Shown: positions 39,985-49,048 of the stretch, in pieces | How positions within the stretch are numbered: position 1 is the stretch's first letter | Layout: every line of letters begins with the position of its first letter | Assembly: GCA_051955985.1 (NCBI GenBank) | Contig: JBQCGD010000192.1 | Span: 1 to 64,000, forward strand | DNA length: 64,000 nucleotides | Origin: DATKPA01 sp051955985 | Lineage (GTDB): Bacteria > Planctomycetota > Phycisphaerae > WQYP01 | Direction: 5' to 3' | Made by a program: the position numbers and the translations under genes | Notes under the pieces: model-generated | Told to the model about the DNA's origin: nothing | Databases searched by the model: none | Seen by the model: only the letters and a program-made list of their open reading frames with translations

Positions 39985-41925
39985 ATGAATGCACGAAAAC
40001 TTCATCGCGAATATGTTCGGAGATTGACCCGCTACTGCTTTGCAGAAAAGGGCCTGCTGGCGCTCGTGGTGATCACGGGCGTCATCGGCTTCTCCATCAC
40101 GTTCATCTTTCCCTGGCTGATCGGCACCCTCATCGACCGCGTCGTCGCGCCGCGCCCGATCCACGGCGTGCTCCCGACAACCGCTCAGCGCTATCACGAA
40201 CTCGCCATTCTGACGCTTACCGGCCTCGTCGCGGCGGTGGTGGTGGCGATCACCGGATGGGGACGCGGCCACTACACCATGAAGCTCGGCAACCGCATCG
40301 TCTGTAAGCTCCGCCAGGATCTTTTCGATCACCTCCAGAGCCTCAGCCTTCATTTTTATTCCCGCCAGCGCACCGGCGGCATCGTGTGGCGGCTCATGCA
40401 CGAGGTGCACGGCGTCAATGGCCTCATCCACGCCGGCATCATCCTGGTCGCGCTCGATGCCTTGAATCTCCTGATCGCCCTTGTGCTGCTGTTCAGCATT
40501 TCCTGGAAGGTCACGCTGGCCATCTGCGTGGTCATGCCGCTGTACGTGTTCACCTTTAAATTCTTCAACCCGCACATCCGTCGCACCAGCGAGCGCGTGG
40601 CGCAGCATTTTGGCCGGATCAATTCGAACATCAGCGAGCAGATCTCCGCGATTTCCCTGATCAAAAGCTACGCAACCGAGGCCAGGGAAGCCCGCCGGTT
40701 CGCCAACGACAACGAGGAGCATTACCGCTACGTCGTGGAGCAGAGCCGCGTCGGTCATGCCGTCGGCGCCGTTTCTGAAATGTGGATTCACGTCGGCACG
40801 AGCATCATCATCGGCTACGGCGGGCTGCTGGCGCTCCAGGAGAACCTCACGGCCGGCGATATCATGCGCATCCTCGGCTATGCCGGCATCTTCTACGGCC
40901 CGCTGAAGCGCTTCGCCGACCTCGACATGGTCTACCAGAACTCCATGGCATCCATCCGGCGCGTCTTCCGCATCTTCGACATCAAGCCCAAGATCCGCGA
41001 GCTTCCCGACGCCCGCACCGCCAGTCCGAAGCAAGGCAACATCGAGTACCGCGACGTGCGCTTCCACTACCAGGCCAACTGCGATGAATCGAGCGTCCGC
41101 CTCGATGAGGACGAACCTGACGAAGTCCCCGCATACGCCGGCGCTGTGGCTGGCGAAGACCGTTGGATTCTCGACGGCGTCACCTTTACCGCCAATGCGG
41201 GCGAATGCGTCGCACTTGTCGGCCCCTCCGGCTCGGGCAAAACGACGCTCGCGTCGCTGCTCCCGCGGCTGTACGACATCATGGAAGGGCAGATCGAGAT
41301 CGACGGCATCGACATCCGCAATTACTCGCTCAAAGCCCTGCGCGAGGCGATCGGCATCGTGCAGCAGGATTCGTTCATCTTCTCGGGCACCGTCCGCGAC
41401 AACATCGCCTATGGACGGCCCGACGCCTCCGACGCCGAAGTGATCGCCGCCGCCGAGGCCGCCAACGCCCACGAATTCATCTCCAAGCTCCCCGACGGCT
41501 ACAACACCATGCTGGGCGAACGCGGCATCAACCTCTCGGGCGGCCAGCGGCAGCGCATCAGCATCGCCCGCGCCGTGCTGAAGAACCCGCGCATTCTCAT
41601 CCTCGATGAGGCCACCAGTGCACTGGATGCCGAGTCCGAGGCGCTTGTGCAGCAGGCGCTTGAGCGGCTCATGAAAGGCCGTACCTGCCTGGTGATCGCC
41701 CACCGGCTCTCGACGGTGCGGAATGCGGATCGCATTCTCGTGCTCAAAGACGGCCGAATTGTTGAGTCCGGCGACCATGAAGAACTTCTGCTGCGGGATG
41801 GGCTCTATGCACGCCTCGTTCGCCAGCAGCTCTCGGGCGTCCGCGACGGCATGCGGATTCTTCCGCCGGAACCGGAAATCCCGCCCGTTCCCACCGGAGG
41901 ATCGCCCGCACGGCGCGCCGGCTGA
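39985..41925 (+). CDS. ABC exporter (fused permease-ATPase), MsbA-like
   Basis: The 646-residue half-transporter has about six membrane spans (first LLALVVITGVIGFSITFIFP, written in core GVIGFSITFIF). The ATPase domain has Walker A GPSGSGKT (413-420), Q-loop QQDSFIFSG, signature LSGGQ (517-521), Walker B ILILDEATSALD and switch His in IAHRLST. An acidic insertion (DEDEPDE) of about 25 residues lies just before Walker A. It exports lipids, glycans or peptides as a dimer. The ATG at 39985 is chosen because upstream codons run through the hairpins. A second exporter half follows. Confidence 0.92.
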   Translation: MNARKLHREYVRRLTRYCFAEKGLLALVVITGVIGFSITFIFPWLIGTLIDRVVAPRPIHGVLPTTAQRYHELAILTLTGLVAAVVVAITGWGRGHYTMKLGNRIVCKLRQDLFDHLQSLSLHFYSRQRTGGIVWRLMHEVHGVNGLIHAGIILVALDALNLLIALVLLFSISWKVTLAICVVMPLYVFTFKFFNPHIRRTSERVAQHFGRINSNISEQISAISLIKSYATEAREARRFANDNEEHYRYVVEQSRVGHAVGAVSEMWIHVGTSIIIGYGGLLALQENLTAGDIMRILGYAGIFYGPLKRFADLDMVYQNSMASIRRVFRIFDIKPKIRELPDARTASPKQGNIEYRDVRFHYQANCDESSVRLDEDEPDEVPAYAGAVAGEDRWILDGVTFTANAGECVALVGPSGSGKTTLASLLPRLYDIMEGQIEIDGIDIRNYSLKALREAIGIVQQDSFIFSGTVRDNIAYGRPDASDAEVIAAAEAANAHEFISKLPDGYNTMLGERGINLSGGQRQRISIARAVLKNPRILILDEATSALDAESEALVQQALERLMKGRTCLVIAHRLSTVRNADRILVLKDGRIVESGDHEELLLRDGLYARLVRQQLSGVRDGMRILPPEPEIPPVPTGGSPARRAG

Positions 41926-42117
41926 GCTTGCCGCTTCAGCAATTCACGGCTGAGCTGCAAAAACTTTTTTCTCTTTTGAACTCGACCGGATCGTTTCCTC
42001 GCCCGATCCCGTTCCTATGATCAGATAAGCATTTTGCCTGTCTGACACCTCGACCATGCGCCGCTGACCGGGCCGCGAACAGTCGTGTTTGGAACCTCAT
42101 CCGGAAGAGGGAAAGAG

Positions 42118-43953
42118 ATGCACACCTGCCGCCGCGCAATTGCATACTTTCGCCAGGACTGGCGTCTCATCCTGTTCGTCGTCCTCCTGGTGGGAGTAAA
42201 CTTTTTCATGGGCCTTGCCATGGCGTGGCCCATCCCGGTGCTTCTCGACCTCCTCTTCTCCCCCACCGAACGCACCGACGCCGTCCACATGTTCTTCATC
42301 CGCATCCTGCCCGCCTCCGCGTTCGGGCGCATCGCCGCCACGGCGCTGATCAGCCTCGCCCTGAAGTTCTCCTTCGACATCACCCTTCTCATCGGCCGCA
42401 CCATGCTCAACAGCCGCATCCGCTACAACGGGCTGGCGCGCGTCCGCCACGATCTCTACCAGAAGCTCCAGCACCTGCCGCTCAGCTTCCACCGCACGCG
42501 GCCGCAGGGCGACACCATCTACCGCCTCGCCACCGACACGCAGGGCTTCTGGGGGATCATCGACACCTTCATCGGCGCCGCGATCTCCTACATCACGGTG
42601 ATCGTGATGGCGATCGTGATGCTCAAGATCAGCGTGCCGCTCGCCCTCCTCGCCCTCGCCGTCCTTCCCTTCCTCGTCCTCAGCAACGCCTACTTCACCC
42701 CGCGCATCAAGCGACGCGCTGACGTGGCCAAGCAGGCGGAGTCCGACTTTACGACGACCGTGCAGCGCTCCGTCTCGGCCATCGGTCTCATCCAGGCCTT
42801 CTGCCGCCAGGCCACCGACTTCGGCAACTTCAGGGACTCCGTCGCCCACTGGAACGACAGCAACTGGCGCCTCGACTGGGCCACCCAGCTCTACGCCCTC
42901 TCCGTCCAGACCCTCTTCGGCATCGCCACCGCGCTCGTCGTCGGCTACGGCGGCTACCTGGCCTACCGCGACCAGTTCCTCCATCCTGTCTCCAACGGCG
43001 CTACCGTCGGCGACCTCCTGGCCTTCCTCACCTACGTCGCCATGCTCAACGAACCGATCAACCGCATCACCGGCTTCCGCGCAATGGTGCAGAACTCCGT
43101 CGCCGCCTGCAACCGCGTGCTGACGGTGCTCGATACGCCTGTCACCATTGCCGACCCGCCCGGCGCCAAGCCGCTGCCGCCCAAGCCCCGGACGCTGTCG
43201 CTCCAGAATGTTTCCTTCACTTATCCGGAGATCGCCGACGCCACGCCGGTGCTCCATGGCATCCATGCAACCGTGACGCCGGGGCAGTTCGTCGCCTTCG
43301 TCGGGCCCTCGGGCGCCGGCAAATCGACCCTCTTCTCGCTCCTGCCGCGCTTCTATGATCCCACCGAAGGATCGGTTCGCCTCGACGGCCACGACATCCG
43401 CACCATCCCCATCGCCGACCTCCGCCGGCACATCACCTCGGTGCAGCAGGACAGCCCCCTCTTCCCCGGCACGGTCGCGGACAACATCGCCTTCGCCCGC
43501 GCAGAATCCACCCGCGAAGAAATTATCGCCGCCGCGCAAGCCGCCGGCGCCGACGAGTTCATCCGCGCACTCGAAAACGGCTACGACACGCCCATTTCAG
43601 AAAACGCCGCCAACATCTCCGGCGGCCAGCGCCAGCGACTTGCCCTCGCCCGCGCCATTCTCGCCGATTCCCCCATCCTCATCCTCGACGAACCGACCTC
43701 CGCACAGGACCCCCACCACGCCAACGCCATCCTTGAAACCCTCCACTCCCTCCGCGGCACCCGCACCATCCTGCTGGTCACCCACGATCTCAAGCTCGTC
43801 GAAGAATGTGACCAGATCTACGTCCTGCAGCACGGGCGGTTGACCGAGTCCGGCACGCACGCCCAGTTGATGGCCAAGGAAGGCCTCTACTACACGCTGC
43901 ACAACGCTGAGCCCGCCGCCGAAGTCGCCCCCTCGCTGCACATCGCTTCATGA
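42118..43953 (+). CDS. ABC exporter (fused permease-ATPase), second half-transporter
   Basis: The 611-residue protein has an N-terminal six-span permease (LILFVVLLVGVNFFMGLAMA near residue 20). Walker A GPSGAGKS (396-403), QQDSPLFPG, signature ISGGQ (near 501), ILILDEPTSAQD and switch His in LVTHDLK follow. GAGGGAAAGAG precedes the ATG at 42118. It lies 192 bases after the previous ABC gene on the same strand, so the two may form a heterodimer with asymmetrical ATP sites (the first has EATSALD, the second EPTSAQD). Confidence 0.9.
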   Translation: MHTCRRAIAYFRQDWRLILFVVLLVGVNFFMGLAMAWPIPVLLDLLFSPTERTDAVHMFFIRILPASAFGRIAATALISLALKFSFDITLLIGRTMLNSRIRYNGLARVRHDLYQKLQHLPLSFHRTRPQGDTIYRLATDTQGFWGIIDTFIGAAISYITVIVMAIVMLKISVPLALLALAVLPFLVLSNAYFTPRIKRRADVAKQAESDFTTTVQRSVSAIGLIQAFCRQATDFGNFRDSVAHWNDSNWRLDWATQLYALSVQTLFGIATALVVGYGGYLAYRDQFLHPVSNGATVGDLLAFLTYVAMLNEPINRITGFRAMVQNSVAACNRVLTVLDTPVTIADPPGAKPLPPKPRTLSLQNVSFTYPEIADATPVLHGIHATVTPGQFVAFVGPSGAGKSTLFSLLPRFYDPTEGSVRLDGHDIRTIPIADLRRHITSVQQDSPLFPGTVADNIAFARAESTREEIIAAAQAAGADEFIRALENGYDTPISENAANISGGQRQRLALARAILADSPILILDEPTSAQDPHHANAILETLHSLRGTRTILLVTHDLKLVEECDQIYVLQHGRLTESGTHAQLMAKEGLYYTLHNAEPAAEVAPSLHIAS

Positions 43954-43960
43954 CGCACGG

Positions 43961-44770
43961 TCAGCGGGCATGCTGGTGCTCGCGCAGGTGCGTCAGGCAG
44001 TAGCATTTCCCGCCGCATTCCGAACAGTAGCGGAACTCATAATCCGGATGTGATTTCTCCGTCGCGCCGCAGATCACGCACCGGTGCATGGACGCGCCCG
44101 CGCGGCCCGCTTCGGCGCTCCGCTGCACCTGCCGCTCCATGTGCCGCCGCCCGCGCTTCATCCGCTGCACGATCTCGACGCGGAAAAAAATGAAATAATT
44201 CGCCACCGCGGCCACAAGCATCGCCTTTTCCACCCACGGCACGAACAGCAGTTCGATCCCGAGGAGAATCCCTGTCAGCAGCGCCAGCCACTTCACTTTT
44301 ACCGGCAGAATGAAAAAGATGTAGATCACGAAGTCCGGATAAAGCGTCGCGAACGCCAGGAACACCGTCTCGCCGATGTACATGTTCGTGCCATCCGCCC
44401 CCGGCGCGCCCAGAAGATACGCAACCAGCCCGGACCCGATGGTCGCCAGCGCGGCAATCAGCAGGTACAGGTTGTAGCGCGCAGTCCCCCAGTTCGCCTC
44501 GAGCGCCGTCCCCATCAGCCAGAAAAAATACCACGCGAAAAACGCGAAGATCGGGTTATCCAGCGGCGGCAGAAACAGAAACGTGATCGCCCGCCACCAT
44601 TCCCCATGGAGCGCCATCGCCGGATCAAACACCAGCCGCTGTTCCAGGTGCGCATCCGGCTGCCCCATGATCGCCAGGTAGCAGATCACCTGGAACCCGA
44701 TCAGGTACAGCGTGATGTTCGGAATCGCCACCCGATCAACGGCATTCATGAAACGGTGCTTGAACCGCAT
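43961..44770 (-). CDS. Rhomboid-like membrane protein without catalytic residues, C-terminal Cys/His tail
   Basis: The 269-residue protein has six membrane spans in the rhomboid pattern. EWWRAITFLFLP (58-69) and LYPDFVIYIFFILPVKVKWL (143-162) are typical. At the position of the catalytic GxSG motif it reads YIGETVFLAF (131-140), and the AHxxG His of the late span is absent (LVAAVANYFIFF). It therefore cannot be a serine protease. The soluble tail has Cys231, Cys234, Cys249, Cys252, Cys256, Cys258 and several His, arranged like a small zinc-binding domain. GGAG precedes the ATG. Function unknown; a pseudo-protease binding role is inference. Confidence 0.8.
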   Translation of the reverse strand: MRFKHRFMNAVDRVAIPNITLYLIGFQVICYLAIMGQPDAHLEQRLVFDPAMALHGEWWRAITFLFLPPLDNPIFAFFAWYFFWLMGTALEANWGTARYNLYLLIAALATIGSGLVAYLLGAPGADGTNMYIGETVFLAFATLYPDFVIYIFFILPVKVKWLALLTGILLGIELLFVPWVEKAMLVAAVANYFIFFRVEIVQRMKRGRRHMERQVQRSAEAGRAGASMHRCVICGATEKSHPDYEFRYCSECGGKCYCLTHLREHQHAR

Positions 44771-44848
44771 GCATCACTCCCGCGCTCCACGTGTTGTCAC
44801 CCACGGAAGCGAGGAATTGTAATGCCTCTCCCGCTCCCCCGCATGTTC

Positions 44849-45496
44849 TCACAGCGAACACAACCCGTGCCGTATCGCAAACTTCGTCAGTCCCGCCACG
44901 CTGTGGATGTTCAGCTTCTCCATGATGTGCTGCCGGTGCGTCTCCACCGTGCGCACGCTGATCTCCAGTTTCCCGGCAATTTCCGCGCTCGTATTCCCTT
45001 CGCCGATCAACTGCAGCACTTCCCGTTCCCGGTTCGAGAGCACATCCACCTCGGTCACGCCGCGCTCTCCCCGCGTGGCGCGAACGTAGTCGGTGAGCAT
45101 CGATTCATTCAGCGGCGGGCTCAGGTACCGATTCCCGTCGCGGACCGCCTTGATCGCCGAAAGCAGCTCGCCGAACGCCGCATCCTTGAGCACGTACGCC
45201 GAGGCACCCGCCCGCAGCGACTCCACCACGTACTGGCCGTCGGCATGCATCGAGAGCATGATGATCCGCGACCCGGGGTGCGAAGCCACCATCTGGCGCA
45301 CCGCCTCGATGCCGTTGAGGTCCGGCATCGCCACATCCATCAGCACCAGGTCGGGGCGCAGCCGGTTGAATAGCCGCACCGCCTCGCGGCCGTCCCCGCA
45401 TTCGCCGACCACCCGCATGTCCGCTTCCACTTCCAGCATCGTCCGGATCCCCCGCCGCACCAGGGCATGATCTTCCGCCAGCAACACTGTTTTCAT
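44849..45496 (-). CDS. NarL-family response regulator
   Basis: The 215-residue protein has a receiver with Asp54 (LVLMDVAMPDL), Ser in IIMLSMHAD and Lys in YVLKDAA. A LuxR-type HTH (about 150-205; LSNREREVLQLIGEGNTSAE and ISVRTVETHRQHIME) follows. Its ATG overlaps the stop of the sensor kinase gene by four bases, so the two form one two-component operon. Target genes are unknown. Confidence 0.94.
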   Translation of the reverse strand: MKTVLLAEDHALVRRGIRTMLEVEADMRVVGECGDGREAVRLFNRLRPDLVLMDVAMPDLNGIEAVRQMVASHPGSRIIMLSMHADGQYVVESLRAGASAYVLKDAAFGELLSAIKAVRDGNRYLSPPLNESMLTDYVRATRGERGVTEVDVLSNREREVLQLIGEGNTSAEIAGKLEISVRTVETHRQHIMEKLNIHSVAGLTKFAIRHGLCSL

Positions 45497-46575
45497 GCAA
45501 CACCTCCGGAAGACGCTTCGGTCGTCGGCAATTCAACAATCACGCGTGTTCCCTTCCCCGCCGACGACTCAATGTCCACCTTTCCTCCTAACGACGTGAT
45601 CCGCTCCTTAATGCTTGCCAATCCCAATCCGCGCGTCGCCTGCGTGGCCGCGCTCGCCGTGTCAAAACCGCACCCGTCATCATCCACCACCACCCGCACC
45701 CCGCCGCTTTCCGAATCGCCGCGCCAGTGAACCGTGATCAGCACTTCCTCGGCCCTTCCATGTTTCCACGCATTGTTGATCAGTTCCTTGATGGAGCGGA
45801 AAAGGTAATTCGCGATCGGCGCCGGAATTTTCCGCCCCGTGCCGATCTCGCTGATCGTCAATTGAATCCCCGCCCGTGCGTGCATCTGCTCCCCGTACCG
45901 CCGCACCGTCGGCAGCAGCCCGAGGTCGTCGAGCATCGCCGGGTAAAGCTCGAACGTCATCGTCCGCGTCTGCTGGATCATGTTCTCGATCAACTGCAGG
46001 GAATCGCGCAGCCGCGGCACCCGCTGCTCGGCCCCGCCGTCCAGCAGCGACTCCAGGTTCATCTTCAGCACCGTCAGCGTCTGGCCCAGCGTGTCGTGGA
46101 TGTCCTGCGCCAGGCGCCGCCGTTGCACCTCCTCCGCAGCCGACAACTGCGCCGCAAGGCGGTGGACCGCCTCCTCCGCCCGCTTGCGCTCGGCCACCTC
46201 GGCAGTGAGGCTCACCGTCTTTTCCTCCACCATCTCTTCCACTTTTTTCTCCAACTGGTGCCGCACGTGCACCAGAAGCGCCACCACCGTGAACGCGCAC
46301 ACGAGCGACAACGCATTCCAGTAGGGAACGAACGAGTTCGCCTTCACATCCCCGCTCGACAGGTTCGCCGTCAGCCATACCATCGAGGAGAGCATCGCCG
46401 TCGCAACCCCCGCCCGCTTTCCCCCCCACCAGGCGCCCATCGCCACCGGCACCATGTACAGCGGCACCACGCTCAGCCGCGGGCCGGTCATGTAATCCAG
46501 CGCCCCGACCACCACGAGCGCCAGAAGCCCGGCCGCCCATGGCGCCGCCAGCTTGTTGTACTTCCGCTGTTCCAT
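45493..46575 (-). CDS. NarX/DesK-type sensor histidine kinase
   Basis: The 360-residue membrane kinase has four hydrophobic segments in the first 105 residues (LLALVVVGALDYM; VPLYMVPVAMGAWWGG; AGVATAMLSSMVWLTA; ALSLVCAFTVVALLVHV), with little periplasmic loop. A coiled coil, HisKA_3 with His160 (RRRLAQDIHDTLGQTL) and an ATPase domain (ELINNAWKHG, DDGCGFD, GLGLASIKERI) follow. The start at 46575 is the first Met before the membrane part. It phosphorylates the adjacent NarL-type regulator. Confidence 0.93.
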   Translation of the reverse strand: MEQRKYNKLAAPWAAGLLALVVVGALDYMTGPRLSVVPLYMVPVAMGAWWGGKRAGVATAMLSSMVWLTANLSSGDVKANSFVPYWNALSLVCAFTVVALLVHVRHQLEKKVEEMVEEKTVSLTAEVAERKRAEEAVHRLAAQLSAAEEVQRRRLAQDIHDTLGQTLTVLKMNLESLLDGGAEQRVPRLRDSLQLIENMIQQTRTMTFELYPAMLDDLGLLPTVRRYGEQMHARAGIQLTISEIGTGRKIPAPIANYLFRSIKELINNAWKHGRAEEVLITVHWRGDSESGGVRVVVDDDGCGFDTASAATQATRGLGLASIKERITSLGGKVDIESSAGKGTRVIVELPTTEASSGGVA

Positions 46576-46700
46576 CGTTCCGCCCGCGCTGACCCTCAAA
46601 CCCTTCCCATGTACTCCTCCGCCCGCCTCGATGTCAATCCTGTACCTTTCCACAAACACAGGGCTACAATCGTGCACCTTGTCTCCGGAGACCGCTCGAC

Positions 46701-47726
46701 ATGCCTGACGCCCCTTCCCCCGATAACCGCCTTGGCCTCAACTACCGCCAGCCTCCCGCCCACAAGGCCCTCCCCCCCGGCGGCATCATCGATGCACACA
46801 ACCACGCCGGCGAACCCGCCTTCACCCAGCACATGGTCGACGCCGCCGCCGCCTACGGCATCACCCAGTTCTACACCATGGCCCCCCTCGAACAGGTCGT
46901 GCCCCTCAAGCAACAATTCCCCGGCAAGTTCCGCTTCATCGCCGTCCCCAACTGGAAGCGCGACATGCCCGTCCCCGATGCCTCCTTCTTCGCCGACTGG
47001 CGAAAACGCCTCGAAGCCTTCCGCGAACATGGCGCCGGCCTCATCAAGTTCCACGCCGCCCCCGGCACCTGTCGCCGCTGGCAGATCACCCTCGACGACC
47101 CACGCATCCAGGACATCGCCAAACACGCCTACGACCTCGGTTACAACTTCATGACCCACGTCGGCGACCCCAACGCCTGGTTCTACGGCAAAGGCCCCTA
47201 CTCCGACGGCACCTACGGCACCCCCGCCTCCCAGTTCGCCATGCTCGAACGAATGCTCGACAAATACCCCGACCGCCTCCACCTCGGCGCCCACATGGGC
47301 GGCTCTCTCGAAAACCTCGACGCCCTCGCCCGCCGCCTCGAAAAATACCCCCACTACATCCTCGATTCCTCCGCCACCCGCTGGATGGTCCGCGCCGTCG
47401 CCGAACAATCCCCCACCGCCGTCCGTGATTTCTTCATCGCCTTCCAGGACCGCATCGTCTTCGGCTCCGACAACGTCGCCCTCAACGAACGCTCCTTCGA
47501 CCACTACGCCTCCCGCTACTGGGCACACCTCAAGCTCTGGGAATCCGACTACGACGCCGAATCCAACATCGACGACCCCGACGCCGGCAAAGGCTTCAAC
47601 CCCAAAACCGGCCAATTCGACCCCGCCAAAGCCGACAACCTCCCCCGCCTCCGCGGCATCAACCTCCCCCCCGAAGTCCTCCACAAGCTCTACCGGGCCA
47701 ACGCCGACCGCCTCCTCCCCAAATAG
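46701..47726 (+). CDS. Amidohydrolase 2 family metal-dependent hydrolase
   Basis: The 341-residue TIM-barrel enzyme has IIDAHNHAGE (29-38; metal His pair), IKFHAAPG near residue 115, FMTHVGDP near 150, HLGAHMGG near 195 and FGSDNVAL near 260. These are all metal or proton-relay positions of the ACMSD-like amidohydrolases. Reactions in this family include decarboxylation and hydrolysis of cyclic or aromatic compounds; the substrate here is not predictable. Transcribed divergently from the sensor kinase. Confidence 0.85.
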   Translation: MPDAPSPDNRLGLNYRQPPAHKALPPGGIIDAHNHAGEPAFTQHMVDAAAAYGITQFYTMAPLEQVVPLKQQFPGKFRFIAVPNWKRDMPVPDASFFADWRKRLEAFREHGAGLIKFHAAPGTCRRWQITLDDPRIQDIAKHAYDLGYNFMTHVGDPNAWFYGKGPYSDGTYGTPASQFAMLERMLDKYPDRLHLGAHMGGSLENLDALARRLEKYPHYILDSSATRWMVRAVAEQSPTAVRDFFIAFQDRIVFGSDNVALNERSFDHYASRYWAHLKLWESDYDAESNIDDPDAGKGFNPKTGQFDPAKADNLPRLRGINLPPEVLHKLYRANADRLLPK

Positions 47727-47806
47727 AATCCAAGAACCAAGAATCAAGGACCAAGAAGGAGCACCCCCGAATCCCTTCTTGATTCTTGCTTCTTGATTCC
47801 GTCTTC
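47727..47806. repeat. Inverted heptamer element, GAACCAA family
   Basis: Four words on the plus strand, AATCCAA, GAACCAA, GAATCAA and GGACCAA (47727-47754), start immediately after the stop codon of the amidohydrolase. They face words in the opposite sense: TCCCTTC, TTGATTC, TTGCTTC, TTGATTC and CGTCTTC (47772-47806). The two halves are broadly complementary and could fold into a long imperfect hairpin. Same architecture as 10673-10736. Confidence 0.82.
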
Positions 47807-47933
47807 TTAATCCCCCCAATTTGACACCCGCCCCCAAATCTGCAAAAGTTCACCCCCAACACCGCACATGCCCGATAATGAGGGGGATTGACGATTCCCT
47901 CGGCATTTTGCGACCCCAAATGGAGTGTTTCCC

Positions 47934-48872
47934 ATGACTTCCGCTTCCCCCCTCCTCCGCCCCCGCATCCTCGCGATGCTCACCGTCGGGCTCCTCCTCG
48001 CCGGCACCACGGGCTGCGTCTCGATGGACGAACACAAACGCCTCCAGACCGCCTTCGACCAGTCCCGCGCCCAGCTCGCCGAAGCCGAAAATGACCTCAA
48101 CGCCGCCCGCGCCCGCAACACCGAACTCGAAGGCAAAATCGCCGAGCTCAACCGCCTCATCGGTCTCGGCGGCAACGATGCCCTCAAACGCGAACGCGAC
48201 CTCCTCGCCCAGCAGCTCGCCGACCTCCAGAAAAAATACAACGACCTCCTCGCACTCAACGCCAACACCCCCGCCCTCCCCGAATCGGTCAACGATGCCC
48301 TCCGCAAGCTCGCCGACCAGTACCCCGACCTCCTCGAATTCGACGAACGCCTCGGCATGGTCCGCTTCAAGTCCGACCTCACCTTCGACCTCGGTTCCAC
48401 CGAGGTGAAACCCCGCGCGAAAGAGGCCCTTGCCAAGTTCGCCACCATCCTCAACAACCCCGAAATCGCTCAGCAGGAAGTCACCGTCGTCGGCCACACC
48501 GATGACGTCCCCATCCGCCAAAGCAGAACCATGCAGATGAACCCCACCAACTGGATCCTCTCCACCAACCGCGCCTGGTCCGTCGCCGAGGTCCTTCGCG
48601 CCGATGGCGTCTCTTCCAGCCGCGTCGAAGCCGCCGGCTGGGGCGATCAGCGTCCCATCGCCCCCAATGCCCCCGGCCACCACGGCAACGAAAAGAACCG
48701 CCGCGTCGATATCTACATCCGCCCCACCAAGGTCCCCGAAGGCATCACCGTCTCCACCCCCGGCAACTTCACGCCGGCCCCCTCCCGCACCCGTACCCCG
48801 CGGAAACCGGTCCTCAAGCCCGTCCCCACCACCGCCCCCGCCGCCGACACCACCCCCATCCCCGCCGGCTGA
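47934..48872 (+). CDS. OmpA-family peptidoglycan-binding lipoprotein
   Basis: The 312-residue envelope protein has a lipoprotein-type signal (LLAGTTGC with Cys28; the lipobox is slightly atypical). A coiled coil (33-95; AQLAEAENDLNAARARNTEL) follows. An OmpA-like domain (about 140-262) has LTFDLGSTEVKPRAKEAL, VVGHTDDVPI, and NRRVDIYI; Asp and Arg positions for diaminopimelate binding are kept. A Pro/Thr/Arg-rich tail follows. It tethers the outer membrane to peptidoglycan. GGAG precedes the ATG at 47934. A strong terminator follows. Confidence 0.9.
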   Translation: MTSASPLLRPRILAMLTVGLLLAGTTGCVSMDEHKRLQTAFDQSRAQLAEAENDLNAARARNTELEGKIAELNRLIGLGGNDALKRERDLLAQQLADLQKKYNDLLALNANTPALPESVNDALRKLADQYPDLLEFDERLGMVRFKSDLTFDLGSTEVKPRAKEALAKFATILNNPEIAQQEVTVVGHTDDVPIRQSRTMQMNPTNWILSTNRAWSVAEVLRADGVSSSRVEAAGWGDQRPIAPNAPGHHGNEKNRRVDIYIRPTKVPEGITVSTPGNFTPAPSRTRTPRKPVLKPVPTTAPAADTTPIPAG

Positions 48873-48893
48873 TAGACCCCTCTACACCCCCTC

Positions 48894-48928
48894 AAGCGGC
48901 CGACCCGCGGTCGGCCGCTTTCGTTTTT
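48894..48928 (+). terminator. Intrinsic terminator of the OmpA lipoprotein gene
   Basis: A perfect 12-bp stem (48894-48905 with 48909-48920, arm AAGCGGCCGACC) has a 3-base loop followed by TCG and T5. It lies 22 bases beyond the stop. Confidence 0.92.
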
Positions 48929-49048
48929 GCCTAACCTTGCCGCAAAACAACCCGCTGTCGGAAGAAACCCGCTGGCGATTCGCCCGCAGCCCCATTATCA
49001 TCCCCTTCGCTGTCTTCTTCGCCGATGCGTGGCCGGAGCTCTTTCGTC

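Noticed and set aside
36000..40000. Replication origin at the skew flip
   Set aside because: No dnaA, dnaN, gyrB, parAB or DnaA-box cluster is visible, and the sign of the skew change fits a terminus under the usual convention.
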